A stretch of 64,000 nt of DNA. Origin: Actinostola sp. cb2023 (taxonomy: Eukaryota; Cnidaria; Anthozoa; Actiniaria; Actinostolidae). How positions within the stretch are numbered: position 1 is the stretch's first letter; each line of letters starts with the position of its first letter. Positions 1 through 12,067 of the stretch are shown here, piece by piece. The notes beneath the pieces are model-generated. The model worked only from the letters and a program-made list of their open reading frames with translations. It was not told where the DNA came from and did no database searches. The stretch covers positions 62,001-126,000 of the forward strand of contig JAUJYZ010000785.1 of NCBI GenBank assembly GCA_033675265.1, read 5' to 3'. A program made the position numbers and the translations under genes.

Positions 1-265
1 AACACATCGATCATAGAAACCACAATCAGAAACCCTTCCTCTTCACCCTTTGTTTCCGAGAAAGTTAAATTACCGTGAAAGTTTTTAGAGACAGTATTCC
101 AGTAATCTGTAGGAAAGAAAGTTATATACAGCAGTAACTGCCCAACTGTCACACACCTGACTCAATCGATCGATCGATCGATTTGCACAATCAAAAACCT
201 TTCTTCTTACCAGAAAGTTAAATTACTGTAATATTCCAGGTAATGTCATAAGATCACGTGGAATA
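1..265 (-). repeat. Partial copy of the foldback-element arm found at 48.7-50.4 kb
   Basis: Positions 8-190 match, in reverse complement, 48.74-48.91 kb and match directly the right arm at 50.18-50.34 kb. Shared landmarks are a block reading CAGTATTCCAGTAATCTG and the phrase AACTGCCCAACTGTC. About 190-265 matches the sequence flanking that element at 48.66-48.74 kb, so the copy extends past the element end. A short GATC run lies at 163-184. The copy is cut by the window start. No coding capacity is seen. Confidence 0.75.
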
Positions 266-968
266 AACTTTGATATAATGCTATTTTTTTTAAAGAGATG
301 TATAACATTATTATGTACTTTTCAACAAACCCGCCTAGATTGGCTTTGCTATTTGCGGATACGTGTGTTACAGTATGCATATATTAATCAATGTGAATAA
401 ATTGAACTGAACTGAACTGAATAAAATAAACAAGTACAACATATATGGGGCGTTATGACTCACTGTATTCTTGGGTTGCAACCACGTGGTGAAATATTAT
501 TAAATATTATTTTCTTTACCAAATAAAATAAAAAAGCTCATGAGCTTGTAGAGCAATCAAAAGAACACCTCTGAGCCAAATTTTGGAGCAGAAGAGCATT
601 TATTTACCGAGTTATGGGCGAACGAAGTTTCCAAATATTTGGTGTAAATGTATGGTGGCGCCATGTATGATGATAAGTGTTGTCATCCAAGATGGCCGCC
701 AAAATTTCAAAAGCTAAATTTCCCGCTAAATTCATCTACATCTACATATGTCCAGCACTCGGCAAAGTCCATTGGGTCACTAGCTGTATAGTTAGTACGA
801 GGTCTCATTCACTAGTAACCTTTATACAGACATCACTGCCGCCAAGCCGACCTCAATGCTGGGTAGTAGGTCAGGCCACACACACTGGGAACTTCAAGCT
901 TAAAATTGATACACCTCACTTAATTTCACTATCAATTGATATATAAATCAGATAAAACTAAAAGACAT
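266..968. other. Non-coding stretch, degraded repeat
   Basis: No gene recognised. A single GGGGCGTTATGACTCACTG motif at about 447-465 links this stretch to the GGGGGCGTCATG repeats at 1.70-1.77 kb and 48.57-48.64 kb. The 89-codon frame starting near 677 has no recognisable domain and is probably spurious. Confidence 0.5.
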
Positions 969-971
969 TTA

Positions 972-1451
972 AGGCGCTGTTACACGTAACCTTTTCTCGT
1001 GCAACTCGTCTCGCAGAAAAAAATTATTGCGGGTTCCAAGAGCCTTTTCTACGTGTAACATCCCCTCGCGCGACTACTAGAACTAGCTTCTACTTTCTGC
1101 AACAATTTTTTGTAAAAAATTAACGTGTAACATGGGTCCTTGCAACTTGTCTCGCGCCACAACTAGAGCGAACGAGTCGATCACTGAGAAAGCGAGAACT
1201 TACAACATAATAAAAACAGACCAAAACACAATTATTTTCGGTAAACATGGCAGACGAGGACGAAAGATTACGATATTTTCCAATAAAAGAGTGGAAATGA
1301 CGGTTTCACGATTACGCGTGCAACTTGAAATTTGTGTGTGCACGAGACAAGTTGCAACGGAAATTGTACGTGTGACATGGTGTCCTGCAACCTGCAACAA
1401 TATTTTTCGCGAGGCGAGTTGCACGAAAAAATGTTACGGGTAACAGCGCCT
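972..1451. mobile_element. 480-bp MITE with TTA target duplication (PIF/Harbinger-like)
   Basis: The ends are inverted repeats: AGGCGCTGTTAC at the left and GTAACAGCGCCT at the right. Similarity continues inward through a block reading CTCGTGCAACTCG and its complement. TTA flanks both ends (969-971 and 1452-1454), which fits the TWA duplications of PIF/Harbinger transposons. No transposase ORF is present, so it is non-autonomous. The family call is inference from the duplication length and sequence. Confidence 0.75.
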
Positions 1452-1689
1452 TTAATATTGTACAAATTTCTTGATTTCCACGAACGACTTTTCGGATACG
1501 TGATTAGCGTTAGGTCAGAGTTGCGTGACACAATTCAAACGTCTACAACTCGGACACAAAACATCGAGCCCATCTGAAAATGTCTACAATAACTCACATC
1601 ACAGTTCTCTAAAACACTGCAAAGAATCAATTTGATAGGATTCATAACTGAATTTTAGTTCTAATTTTTGTGGTCTATGACGTCACTTG

Positions 1690-1770
1690 CAACCCAAGAA
1701 TTGGGGGCGTCATGGCCGTTGTGGGGCGTCATGGTAGTAGGCGTCATGGCAAGGGGACGTCATGACCGGT
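1690..1770. repeat. Imperfect tandem GGGGCGTCATG motifs
   Basis: Four spaced copies of a GGCGTCATGRC-like motif occur here. The complementary array CATGACGCCCCC recurs four times at 48.57-48.64 kb. Both arrays lie beside copies of the same repeat family, so they are probably part of one dispersed element. Confidence 0.65.
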
Positions 1771-2318
1771 TACCAAGAATTCACTGGTATCTATATAAAT
1801 CACACACTGTCCAGGTCGATGCATGAACTTTATATTTGTATCAAAAGGGAGGTGCTTATCAGACCACAGCAAGCTGTTTAGGTGTAGTGGCACTCGATGG
1901 AGAGGTGATGGCTATTAGAGATGGGCACGTTTTTTGTGCTTAATGGTGTTTATTTGAGACCTGGCATTAACTAGAACATTTATGAGCATTTATAGTCTAT
2001 TGTCCTCAGTAAGTTTCCTTTTTTATCATACAGTCTTGTACAGCTGTCTACCTCTCGGCCTTGCCACCACCACCGTTGCTTAAAATCTCTGGAAAGGTAA
2101 CATGGTAACATATATGCATATGGTTCTAGTGTACATTGAACAAATTGATTCTACTTGACTGTATGTACTTGTATGTATATACTGTTTAGGAACTCTTTTT
2201 TCAATCGTATTGTATTTCTTTGGAACAGCCTCCCGTTGTCCTTTCACAATAGTAATATATTCTACAACACTCGCATTCATGCTCAGTTGTATTGAGCAAA
2301 ATATTGTATTGAGCCAGC

Positions 2319-2349
<31 letters not shown>

Positions 2350-2735
2350 GGGGGGTTCTTTTTTTTCCTTCTTTTTTGTTGTTGGGGGGGGGGGGGTAGG
2401 TCGTGTCTATGCGCGCCTACAATGACGGTCAAAATGGTTGGCACGATTGAATAAATGACAGCGCGCGCAACAATAGTTTTGTATGAAATAGTGTTCCCCT
2501 CCCCCATAGCAATGTTGCTAGGATAAACCCGAGGCATGAGCGCTATGTGGAATCCAAACCTGAGCTTTGCCCATCAAATCAACAAGCAACATTTCCATGG
2601 TGGGTGGGAGTTCCTTCAAGTAATTATGGCATTCATTGTAGCCACTAATGAAGTAGTATTATTTAACAAATTGCAGATGATTTTTTCGTTGTCTGTATGT
2701 ACTCCTATGGACACATACTTGACGTTATAAAATGT
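1771..2735. other. Non-coding stretch with poly-G/poly-T tract
   Basis: No gene recognised. A tract of T, then about 26 G, then T-rich, then 13 G spans roughly 2320-2397. ORFs across it translate to poly-Gly or poly-Pro and are artefacts of the homopolymers. Confidence 0.6.
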
Positions 2736-2736
2736 T

Positions 2737-3030
2737 CAAAACTCAAGTGGAATCACGAGCGCAGCGAGTCAAGTGTGTGTCAATAAAAGTACAAACAACG
2801 AAAAACAACGAAAAAAACATCTGCAATTTGTTTTTTTACAATAAGAAAGTAAAAAAAAAAAATCAAAAACAAGGATAAAGTTTGAAAGAAAAACTGTTTC
2901 AAATGCGCGCTTGCTCCGTGCGCGAGCGATTCGTCATTCTATGTGTCTGTACTCTTACTGACAACGGCAGATAGCCAATCAGATTGCGAGATTACGCTCT
3001 GTTATTGTAAAAAACACTATCGTAATCTAT
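2737..3030 (-). repeat. Dispersed ~300-bp repeat, family A
   Basis: The unit runs from a block with AAAACTCAAGTGGAATCACGAGCG to the phrase CAATCAGATTGCGAGATTACG. The same order, reverse complemented, makes up 17306-17605, and parts recur at 12.81-12.88, 15.36-15.43, 16.70-16.93 and 33.15-33.21 kb. Clear terminal inverted repeats are not visible, so the class (MITE or SINE-like) is unresolved. Confidence 0.75.
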
Positions 3031-3597
3031 ATGGTAATTTGTCGCTTGGTAAATGTTAAAAGTCTTTTTACGCTTGAGAAAACCTTACAAACTATCGTAA
3101 TCTGATTATTTCTAAAATAGACGCTTTTGATTGGTCAATAATTTATCTTTATTTTATTTATTTATTTACAAAACTTCCACCATGCAAAATTACAATAACG
3201 TTACGAAGAAGACCTAGTTCAAACACGGTAAGTTCTCGAAGCAAATAAGGTCTGAATGAACGAACAAATGTTGAACTTTACAAGTGTTTTTCATACAAGA
3301 CTGCTCTTGTTATTGGGCAGAACAAAGGCATTGGCATTTGCAATAGTACAAGCATTAAGAGGCGGTCCGCGTAAGAACCGACCAATCGCTTCCGGCTCAA
3401 AAAATTAGATGAACTCTTTTTAAGTTGGTGGATAGGCACAACCAAGCTAACTATGAAAATCAATTTCTTTCGTCTCAATTCTAATTTTTTTTTTTTAATA
3501 TGACTTGTTGAAGATGAGATCGACCGACAAGGCAATAATCCAGTCTAAAATAACGATGACCAAAATCCACTCTCATTGTGATAACTGGCAAAATGTA
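3031..3597. other. Non-coding stretch
   Basis: No domain-bearing ORF. It contains a TTTA-rich patch near 3150 and A/T-rich sequence. The 85- and 118-codon frames here have no recognisable motif and run into repeats. Confidence 0.4.
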
Positions 3598-3683
3598 TAT
3601 TTATGTTTTTCCTCCCCTGGCTATATCATATGGATAAAAAGGTGCTGCTTTTCCCGCTGCTTGTTTACTGGGCTAATACTCCT

Positions 3684-3833
3684 GGCCCCGGTTGCACGAA
3701 AGGTGAATAGCGCTATCCACCGGATAAGTCTTATCCAACGGATAAAATGGATGCAGTTATCCAATAAATGTTATCCATTGGATAGGACTTATCCGATGGA
3801 TAGTACTATTCACCTTTCGTGCAACCGGGGCCA
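3684..3833. mobile_element. 150-bp palindromic MITE (GGCCCCGGTTGCACG ends)
   Basis: Near-perfect inverted arms: GGCCCCGGTTGCACGAAAGG at the left and its complement at the right. The interior is made of repeated TATCCAACGGATA-like words. The copy at 5452-5690 lacks exactly this block, so it is a precise insertion. Little or no target duplication is apparent. Degraded relatives lie at 28.83-28.93 kb and 36.64-36.73 kb. Confidence 0.85.
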
Positions 3834-3965
3834 GATAAAGACAAATTACAATATCGCGTAATTGGCTATGGACAAAAGCCCATAGCCGCTTTAATAAATT
3901 ACTAATTTGTCAAATCAAATATGGTATTTACAATATTTAACATTTTTTCCTGGCCCAGTAAAGGT

Positions 3966-5109
3966 TAGGCTCAGTATCCAGCCGCTGGGGTTTCGTGCGC
4001 CCGCGATACTCTCCCCCTCACGGCTGGGCGCACAGGCTCGAAAGCGTGTCCGTGACGTATTTAAGTAATTAGCATAAATAAATATAAAAACGGAAACGGA
4101 AGTGAAATTCTATTCGGTTGAAAATCCAATTTACTCAAACTTTATTCGCGCTCGATTTGTTTGTCCTAAATAACCAGAGTGGTTGTATCATTTGCCAAAA
4201 ACAGGAAGAAAATAAAAGGAAACGGATGTCTTTGGGAGGAAATGTGTCTTCAATCTTGCACAACACGCCACATTTCATAGACTCATCTTCTTGCTCTTCG
4301 CCAAAGAAAGCCTTTTTACAGTGGATTTCACACAACTTTGGCCGCTGCGATCGATTGCGAAGTTCGTTCGCAATTCCCAACTTTGCTAACGAACTTCGGA
4401 ACTTCAAAGTGAAATTGACCAGAGTAGATATTTGAAGCTGATAACACGATGGTTTCAAAAACTCATCAAAACTATAGTTGAAAGTCGATTTTGAGGATGA
4501 ACGACATCGCAATAAAAGGACTTTATCTCCATAATGCAGTTTGAAATACACTTTTTGAAACATTTCGTTTGAGATGCAATTCTAGCAAATATTTGAATTC
4601 GAGACAAACATTACTCACGGTTCACTGAACCAAGCCAGTTCACAGTGAAGTCGGCAAAGATCGTTATTGAACTTCGCAATCGGAGCGGCCAAAGTTGTGT
4701 GAAATCAACTGTAATGCCCTTTGATGAATGGAAGTTAACTTGGTATTTCATGAGAGACACTAGCGCGGCGATATCACGAGGTCAAATACGAGTGGAGCAG
4801 CTTGAAAAATTAGAGATTTTCCAGAGCCAGTAGGAAGAACAACGAAGACATCCTTTCCCAGAACAATTTATTTCAAAGATAAACGCTGTTTTTCTTTAAA
4901 ACTCTCTAAATGAAACTTCTCAAGCCAAAGGCATATTCACAAGCATCAAAACTCTCCATCACGCCATTTTTAATTTATGCCCCCTAAAAACTGGGGGGCA
5001 GATTTCTGATTGGTTGACAAAAACAAAGGAAGGACAAGCTCGTGCGCCCAGCCGTGAGGTGGAGAGTATCGCGGGCGCACGAAACCCCAGCGGCTGGATA
5101 CTGAGCCTA
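3966..5109. mobile_element. 1144-bp non-autonomous element with 9-bp target duplication (Mutator-like)
   Basis: Terminal inverted repeats of about 70 bp start TAGGCTCAGTATCCAGCC. The element is flanked by exact AGTAAAGGT duplications (3957-3965 and 5110-5118), and the unoccupied site with a single AGTAAAGGT exists near 5658. Nine-base duplications with long inverted ends fit MULEs. A second inverted pair (about 4330-4400 and 4645-4715, sharing GGCCAAAGTTGTGTGA or its complement) lies inside. The 142-codon minus-strand frame (4135-4563) is not recognisable as a transposase. Confidence 0.85.
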
Positions 5110-5451
5110 AGTAAAGGTGAGGGCCACAAAAAACGCAAAGGCATAACAAATAGACGATGCAACATCCAGGCAATATGAGGAGGACAAAGGGGAGGAGGCG
5201 GGTGACAAAACACCTCTTGACTCATTGAGTATCTGGCGTGAATTTGCACGCTACAGTCTACACTCACTGACGTGGGTTAGATTCCCAGAGGGGGGTAGTC
5301 TCAATAGCCTTATACTTGACCCCAATGTATCATGCCCGAATGTCGTCACGCCAACAATTAATGTCATGCATATTAATATAACTTAACAGCAAATGCAGTC
5401 AGAGAAAAAACATAAAAATCCTATTCGAGAGCAATTATTTCATTTATGTTT

Positions 5452-5690
5452 TTCCTCCCCTGGCTATGTCATATGGATAAAAAGGTGCTGCTTTTCCCGC
5501 TGCTTGTTTACTGGGCTAATACTCCTGATAAAGACAAATTACAATATGGCGTAATTGGCTATGGACAAAAGCCCATAGCCGCTTTAATAAATTACTAATT
5601 TTTCAAATCAAATATGGTATTTACAATATTTAACATTTTTTCCTGGCCCAGTAAAGGTGAGGGCCACAAAAACGCCAAAAGCAACATAAT
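5452..5690 (+). repeat. Unoccupied copy of the repeat at 3598-5140
   Basis: It aligns to the split copy upstream and lacks both the 150-bp and the 1144-bp insertions. It is therefore an internal reference for both empty target sites. Confidence 0.85.
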
Positions 5691-5792
5691 TCAAGAAATT
5701 ATGGAGCTCGCCCCACCCAAGGGAAAAACAGCACCAACAACAGTTGCCTTTCAAGTCACAGTAAAAACTGCTGCTTTGCAACATATTGTAAA

Positions 5793-6290
5793 TAAAGGCA
5801 ATATCAAAAGAAAAGGAGACAGCTGTCCTTGTTAATAAGACTCTTATACTCGTTGATGTCTAATTAATGAAATAATGAATCAACAGATAGTAATGAAGGC
5901 AATATCAAAAGAAAATAACGAGACTGCTGCCCCTGCTATTCAGACTCATACTCTCCTTGATAACTAAATAATTAATGAACTCATGAATGAATAGATTGAA
6001 ATGAAGGCAATATCAAAAGGAAATAATGAGACTGCTGCCCTTGCTACTCAGACTCATACTCCCCTTGATAAATAAATAATTAATAAACTAATGAATGAAC
6101 AGATTGTAGTGAAGACAATATCAAAAGAAAATAATGAGACTGCTGCCCCTGCTACTCAGACTCATACTCCCCTTGATAAATAAATAATTAACACAATAAT
6201 GAATGAACAGATTGTAGTGAAGGCAATATCAAAATAAAATAATGAGACTGCTGCCCCTGCTAGTCAGACTCGTACTCTCATACAATTTCT
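5793..6290 (+). repeat. Tandem array, ~108-bp unit, five copies
   Basis: Units begin with GAAGGCAATATCAAAAG-like sequence near 5793, 5895, 6003, 6111 and 6219, spacing 102-108 bp. Each contains GAGACTGCTGCCCCTGCTA or a close variant. No ORF is conserved across units. This is a minisatellite. Confidence 0.85.
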
Positions 6291-7110
6291 CCAGACTCAT
6301 TTCAAGATCATAATGACATGAAACTCAAGATAGCTGCAGCCCTTGTAGGTATGCAGAAATGTTATAGATCTGTCACAGATAAGGCTCATGGTCAAGCCAA
6401 GAACAGCTCAAGGCTGATGACAGATAATATCAGTAATAATATCAGTGCCTATGGTTAGCATACATGTATGGCACATCTTAACTAATCCTATATGCTAGAG
6501 AATATAACAGCATCTGATAAGGTGTAATACAGACGACATGCAAGTCATAATATATAGTTCAGCTAATATGATACGAAGATACACTGTACGTTATATGCCA
6601 CTAAAGGTAGACCAGTAAAGTAATCGATTACACGGGCAGCAAAGCCGGACACGAAAAAACCCAAAAACCACTTTGTGGAAAAATGGGAAACGTGTACCCC
6701 CAACCATGCAATACTGCAACCTTAGGGGTGTCAAGGCTAATCGATTACGTGGAACATTTGTATATACATGTAACTCTACATCAGAACTTGATCCCTGGTG
6801 ACAGCAAAGTAATAGATGCATTCCCAGTGGTATGGCTGATATAGTTTCAAAGCACTTCCAATTCTGTATTCAATTGGGTTGCATGTCTGTATCTTCCCAT
6901 ATAAATGTAAGTCATGGAATCTGCAAGATAATTAGACTAACTGCAAGTAGTAAATAATAAGAATTATGTAATAATTGTACTAACGATAGCCCATAGCACA
7001 ATAAATGGACAGATATTCCAGTCAGTAACTAATAATAATAATAATAACACTTTATTTAACGAGGAATATACAAATAAAGCTATGCTTTTTTCCAATCTGG
7101 TCCTCCTAAT
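6291..7110. other. Non-coding stretch leading into tandem repeats
   Basis: No recognised gene. A partial first unit of the 65-bp array lies near 7005-7030, interrupted by an ATA microsatellite and T-rich sequence. The 76-codon minus frame (6591-6821) shows no domain. Confidence 0.4.
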
Positions 7111-7111
7111 A

Positions 7112-7505
7112 AACTAATAAACTATGCTGAATATGTAACCGCAATAGCCCATACAGTGTAGTACAATAAATGGACAAATATTCCAGTCAGTAACTATGCT
7201 GAATATTTAACAGCAATAGCCCATAGCACAATAAATTGACAAATATTCCAGTCAGTAACTATGCTGAATATTTAACAGCAATAGCCCATAGCACAATAAA
7301 TGGACAAATATTCCAGTCAGTAACTATGCTGAATATCTAACAGCAATAGCCCATAGCACAATAAATTGGCAAATATTCCAGTCAGTAACTATGCTGAATA
7401 TTTAACAGCAATAGCCCATAGCACAATAAATGGACAAATATTCCAGTCTAACTATGCTGAATATTTAACAGCAATAACCCATAGCACAATAAATGAACAA
7501 ATTTT
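7112..7505 (+). repeat. Tandem array, 65-bp unit, about six copies
   Basis: TTCCAGTCAGTAACTATGC recurs at exact 65-bp steps (about 7181, 7246, 7311, 7376, 7441). Each unit also holds CAGCAATAGCCCATAGCAC. Divergence between units is low, suggesting recent expansion. Confidence 0.9.
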
Positions 7506-7557
7506 ACCTGAATAATATGGTTTGATGCTACGTACATGATATACAATGTATATAATA

Positions 7558-7645
7558 AATATGATAATAATAATATAACTAAATTTATATAGCGCCAAAT
7601 CTAAAATCCTATGGCGCTTTACAATTAATGTAAAATAAGAAGAAA
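7558..7645 (-). mobile_element. SINE 3' tail fragment (TTTATATAGCGC / GCGCTTTACAA)
   Basis: An ATA-repeat followed by TTATATAGCGCC and then GGCGCTTTACAA has the same form as the 3' tail of the tRNA-derived SINE at 50.39-50.67 kb and the fragment at 46.90-47.06 kb. The tRNA-like head is missing here. Confidence 0.55.
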
Positions 7646-7727
7646 ATACAAATATGATGCGCTAATAGCTTATGGTGGAACATAATTATGGCCCAAATGA
7701 CCAAAATAAAATAGCTACTGTATGTCA

Positions 7728-7915
7728 CAGAAGACCAAATAAATAAATATGGCACAGAAGACCAAATGCAATAAAATATGGCACAGAAGACCAAATAAAA
7801 CAAAATATGGCACAGAAGACCAAATAAAATAAAATATGGCACAGAAGACTAACATAAATTTGGCACAGAAGACCAAATAAAATGAATTTGGCACCGAAGA
7901 CCAAATGACATAAAT
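7728..7915 (+). repeat. Tandem array, ~29-bp unit (GGCACAGAAGACCAAATAAA)
   Basis: Seven imperfect units. Overlapping minus-strand frames translate as repeated short hydrophobic words and are artefacts of the array. Confidence 0.85.
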
Positions 7916-9424
7916 ACAATAAAATGTAATATTAAAGTCAGGCTTGGTACACATTTAAGTCGCCGCAATAGCCTGACTAAAATATTAAACGATAGCAAAC
8001 AAAATTAAATTACACTCTCCTAACCAAATAAGGACCATTGAACTTCAAGTGCATGGGGCCCTATAATATCCGGGTCAGAAACCAACCATTGAGACGGCCA
8101 TGCCCCGCGGCCGCAGGAGCGTGACTTTACAAAAACTTGTAATAATAAATACATGCAAACAACAGTGAGACACTGATAGGTGATGGGCAAAATATTATAC
8201 AAATTTTGTATAATAATATAATGATACATTATAACAGAATATAATTTACATGAGTAGTTTGGTTTGATGCTACGTATGATATACAATGTATATAATGGCA
8301 AAATAAATTAGAAATTAACTGGCAAGGAAAACCTGTCAGACCAGTAGGTCGACGCAATAATGGTTCCTTATAAGTGCCGACATAAATAAAAACATGGCCA
8401 TGGCAAAGTTAAACTTAATTGCTGCGACGCCGTAAGGCGAGCAGCAACACTAATCTTGACGGTTTCCCTGTGTTATGTTGGGATCCCTGTGTGCTAGATG
8501 CCAGCAAAAATCTCGATTTGTGTTTTTCCTGCCGGATTTTTCGGTGTGTGGTCGGCGCAACTTCGACAATACTCGGACTCTGGACATGCAGTTCATGTGT
8601 CCAGCGGGGTTCATCATAAATTCCTACGTACATAATATTTGTACGTTCATGTTGTTCAGACTCGATTAATAGTGAGTTCACAGTAGACGATTTTGGAAGT
8701 TCGTTGTGGTTTAGTCCGAGGTATTCGCCGTGTAATTATGTCAAGGTCAAACTTATTTATTGCTGGAAGCATTCATCAAGGCCACGAACGCTTAATAGTG
8801 ACATTTCACGGGGAAGACAATGTTCTTTTATGAGTTTTTCAGCCCTGTTATTTGCTCAGAATTTACCAATCGAACAATGGACCGCCGGCCGCCATGGCAG
8901 ATCAGATCCTTGTCGAAGGAGATCGACTTCATTATCTGGATGCTCTTCGAAGTAGATCCATCCCTGACACAGAGATGTTGTCCCTAAACTATCTGCCAAT
9001 CATGGCATATTGGTCTTTGGAGACTAACAGTAATCCCGGGAGTAATGTAATTTTGGTATTTGGGGCTATTACGACACAAGCACATGATTGTGATGATTCG
9101 CTTATTTGGGCAGAATAACAAACAAATAATAATGCATTTACTTCTCGCAGCACTTCGCTTGCTTAAAGCAATGACTAGTTATTAAAATTAATTATAAAAA
9201 GGCATGGAAATTCTGTCAGACACAACGTCGACGCGAAAGTTTCCTTTAAATGCCAAAACAAAAAATTGAAAACAAGAGGTACACACCTCAAACAGTGGAA
9301 CAGTCCACAACAATACTGAGGGCCACACAGCACCTCGGTATTAATAAACACAATTAAAATTAAAATTAATTATAAAATGGCTGGGAAATTCTATCAGACA
9401 TAACGTCAATAAATGTGGATGTAG
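7916..9424. other. Mostly unassigned, with short duplicated blocks
   Basis: A block with GGTTTGATGCTACGTA and GATATACAATGTATATAAT occurs at both 7510-7560 and 8255-8300. A block reading TCTGTCAGACACAACGTCGACGC or similar occurs near 8330-8395, 9205-9260 and 9385-9415. No convincing gene. The 66- and 88-codon frames around 8419-8681 and 8852-9118 lack domains. Confidence 0.4.
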
Positions 9425-9911
9425 ATGTAGATCTTCAAATGCCTGTCGTTTGCTGCGAAGTGCCTTTCTACTGCATTTCTAAGGCTTTTAAAACAGGGAT
9501 GATCTGCTGTATTCGTCGCCATTTTCTGTCATGGCTTCAGCGTAAAATCGTCTGAGAATCATGTCAACATTTTCGTCGCTCATCTCCAAGAGAGACCTGT
9601 ACGTCACAACACGGTCACGGCACCATTCTGTATACAACAACAAACCGTAAGTATTCTGTATACAACAACAAACCGTAAGTATTTCACTTTGTTATGTTTC
9701 TTTCTATACTTCAAGCTACAAAATTTACCTTCAATTGTACTAATAATCCACTTGGTGTTTCTCTTTGTTCCCTTCGCCTCCGCACTGATAATGATATCAG
9801 TCAAATCTTCGTCCGAGAGCTTAAAGTGCTACTATGACGAAATTCGTACCATTGCTAAAGAAATGATTTATTCATAAAATGGTCTATTAAGCTCCAAGAT
9901 AGCAGTTTTAA

Positions 9912-11493
9912 CACAGGAAACCCAGGCTGTATATCTGTCTGGGTCCGGCTTTACCTAAATTATAGTAAAATACAGTAAATGAATGATAGCTTCTAAATAA
10001 AGTGTATTTCATATATACATACCGTCTTGTCTTCATTTTGCCTCGTTTCGGTCGATTTTGACGTGTTTTGGCTGCTCTAACTCTCCCCTCCATAAATAAT
10101 GAGAAGGACGGAAACATCGAGTCTCAAATCACTACAGGTCACGATCGATCCTCCTCGATTTCTCTCCTGAAAATGTATTCCCCATCAATTCAAACGACCT
10201 CAGGTGAAAGAATGATAAATATGGATTCCTCGAAAGTGAGTCACGACAAGAAAAAGCATCAGATTCATTCTCGAATCCTTCGAAGAATCCATAACATACA
10301 GCCATTTTCAGCCAGATTTCCCGTTTGCTGTCCACGGAAGTAAGCGTTAATTACACCACAGGAAATCCCAGCGGGCTTTGGCGCTCGGACCTGATTGGAC
10401 AAAAACCAACAAAGGCAATTCAAATATTTCACTCGTGGGGACTATGCTTTTTGTTATATTGTCGTGATCATTCTGGACAATGATATTATGTTTTACTTCC
10501 AGTGCATGAGTTAAAATATCATCACGGAATGAAAAGCATCCTGCAGTTTGCTCATAATTACGCAAAACCCTGAAATAAAAGAAGTCATTTATCGAACAAA
10601 CTGAAAACTATTGATGTAAAATATTATTGAATCGAACGGTCGTAACTTCAAACTTACCAGGCTTTCAAAGATACATAAAAAGGAACTAAGACTTTTTCGC
10701 CTTTACTCTTCTTCTTCGGAACATTTCCATGGCATTCTTCATATTTCCGCTTCAGCGTAGACAGCATTTTGTATTTGACAATATCGAATTATAATTATTA
10801 TCATAAATGCGATAAAGTAACGTTTTGAATCTCGCTATAAACGCTGGAATTTTGCGGGGTTTTCCATGCACGGGTCGTCATGTTGTTGGCGATTTCGAAT
10901 TGGTTATTCATATTCTACCCACCCCTAGATGTGTATAATTTGTCTATCCATTTCTTACTCTCGATAGTCCCCACGAGTGAAATATTTGAATTGCCTTTGT
11001 TGGTTTTTGTCCAATCAGGTCCGAGCGCCAAAGCCCGCTGGGATTTCCTGTGGTGTAATTAACGCTTACTTCCGTGGACAGCAAACGGGAACTCTGGATG
11101 AAAATGGCTGTATGTTATGGATTCTTCGAAGGATTCGAGAATGAATCTGATGCTTTTTCTTGTCGTGACTCACTTTCGAGGAATCCATATTTATCATTCT
11201 TTCACCTGAGGTCGTTTGAATTGATGGGGAATACATTTTCAGGAGAGAAATCGAGGAGGATCGATCGTGACCTGTAGTGATTTGAGACTCGATGTTTCCG
11301 TCCTTCTCATTATTTATGGAGGGGAGAGTTAGAGCAGCCAAAACACGTCAAAATCGACCGAAACGAGGCAAAATGAAGACAAGACGGTATGTATATATGA
11401 AATACACTTTATTTAGAAGCTATCATTCATTTACTGTATTTTACTATAATTTACGTAAAGACCCAGACAGATATACAGCCTGGGTTTCCTGTG
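9912..11493. mobile_element. Foldback element, 7-bp duplication GTTTTAA, CACAGG ends
   Basis: Two ~535-bp arms (9912-10446 and about 10965-11493) are near-perfect inverted copies, with a ~520-bp unique spacer. Termini start CACAGGAAACCCAGGC. Exact 7-bp direct repeats GTTTTAA flank it (9905-9911 and 11494-11500). Mirror-image ORFs of 67-91 codons in each arm have no recognisable domain. It shares terminal sequence and duplication length with the elements at 29.8 and 34.6 kb. Confidence 0.85.
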
Positions 11494-11508
11494 GTTTTAA
11501 TTGTTTTT

Positions 11509-12067
11509 AAAGTGCTACTTAGACGAAAATCGATCGAAGTTTAATTTAGCTGAAACTTCATTGAATAATTCTTCAAGGGTCTAATAATAACTATTTAAAA
11601 TCTTTTTTCGATATTCCAGAGGGAAGTACTATATTTTCATGAATCTTTAGAGGAGTCAGTGACGTCATCTACTCAACCCAACATTCAGCTCCATACATTT
11701 CTTTGTATTTTGTGAGTCAAAATATCTCAATGTTTCATTCAGATAACAGCTCTGCATTGAAGACAACTGGTCAGATAATCAATCCTAAGCACATATAATG
11801 TAAGAAAACTCCTTCACCCAAACTTTTAGCTTCATAGAAATAAAATAATTCAAGAAACTAAACACAAAGAAATGTATGGAGCGAAGCCGTGTTGAGGGTT
11901 GAGTAGATGACCTCACTGACACTTCTAAAGATTCATAAAAATGTAATACTTCCCATAGGAATTTTGAGAAAACACATTAACCAGTAATTGTATGGGCTCT
12001 TTGAGATTATTTCAGTGAAGTTTCAGCTAAATTAAACTTCGATCGATTTTCGTCTAAGTAGCACTTT
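11509..12067. repeat. Long palindromic MITE-like block with related AAGTGCTACT ends
   Basis: Arms start AAAGTGCTACTTAGACG and run about 210 bp inward, including GAGTCAGTGACGTCATCTAC and a near complement. They face each other around a short spacer. The ends are related to, but distinct from, those of the enclosing element, so this is either an internal duplication or a nested relative. Confidence 0.7.

Larger units (their letters stand above)
3598..5140 (+). repeat. Dispersed repeat, interrupted twice by younger elements
   Basis: This is the same repeat as 5452-5690 (both contain TTTTTCCTCCCCTGGCTAT). Here it is split by a 150-bp MITE (3684-3833) and by a 1144-bp element (3966-5109). The uninterrupted copy at 5452-5690 supplies both empty sites. 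Confidence 0.8.

Noticed and set aside
2210..2537. Poly-Gly/poly-Pro ORFs
   Set aside because: Produced by G homopolymers.
4135..4563. 142-codon ORF as transposase of the 1144-bp element
   Set aside because: No DDE or zinc-finger motif visible; overlaps a plus-strand frame of similar length.
7112..7915. CRISPR-like spacing of repeats
   Set aside because: Units are contiguous tandem copies with no unique spacers, and there are no cas genes. The sequence is eukaryotic.
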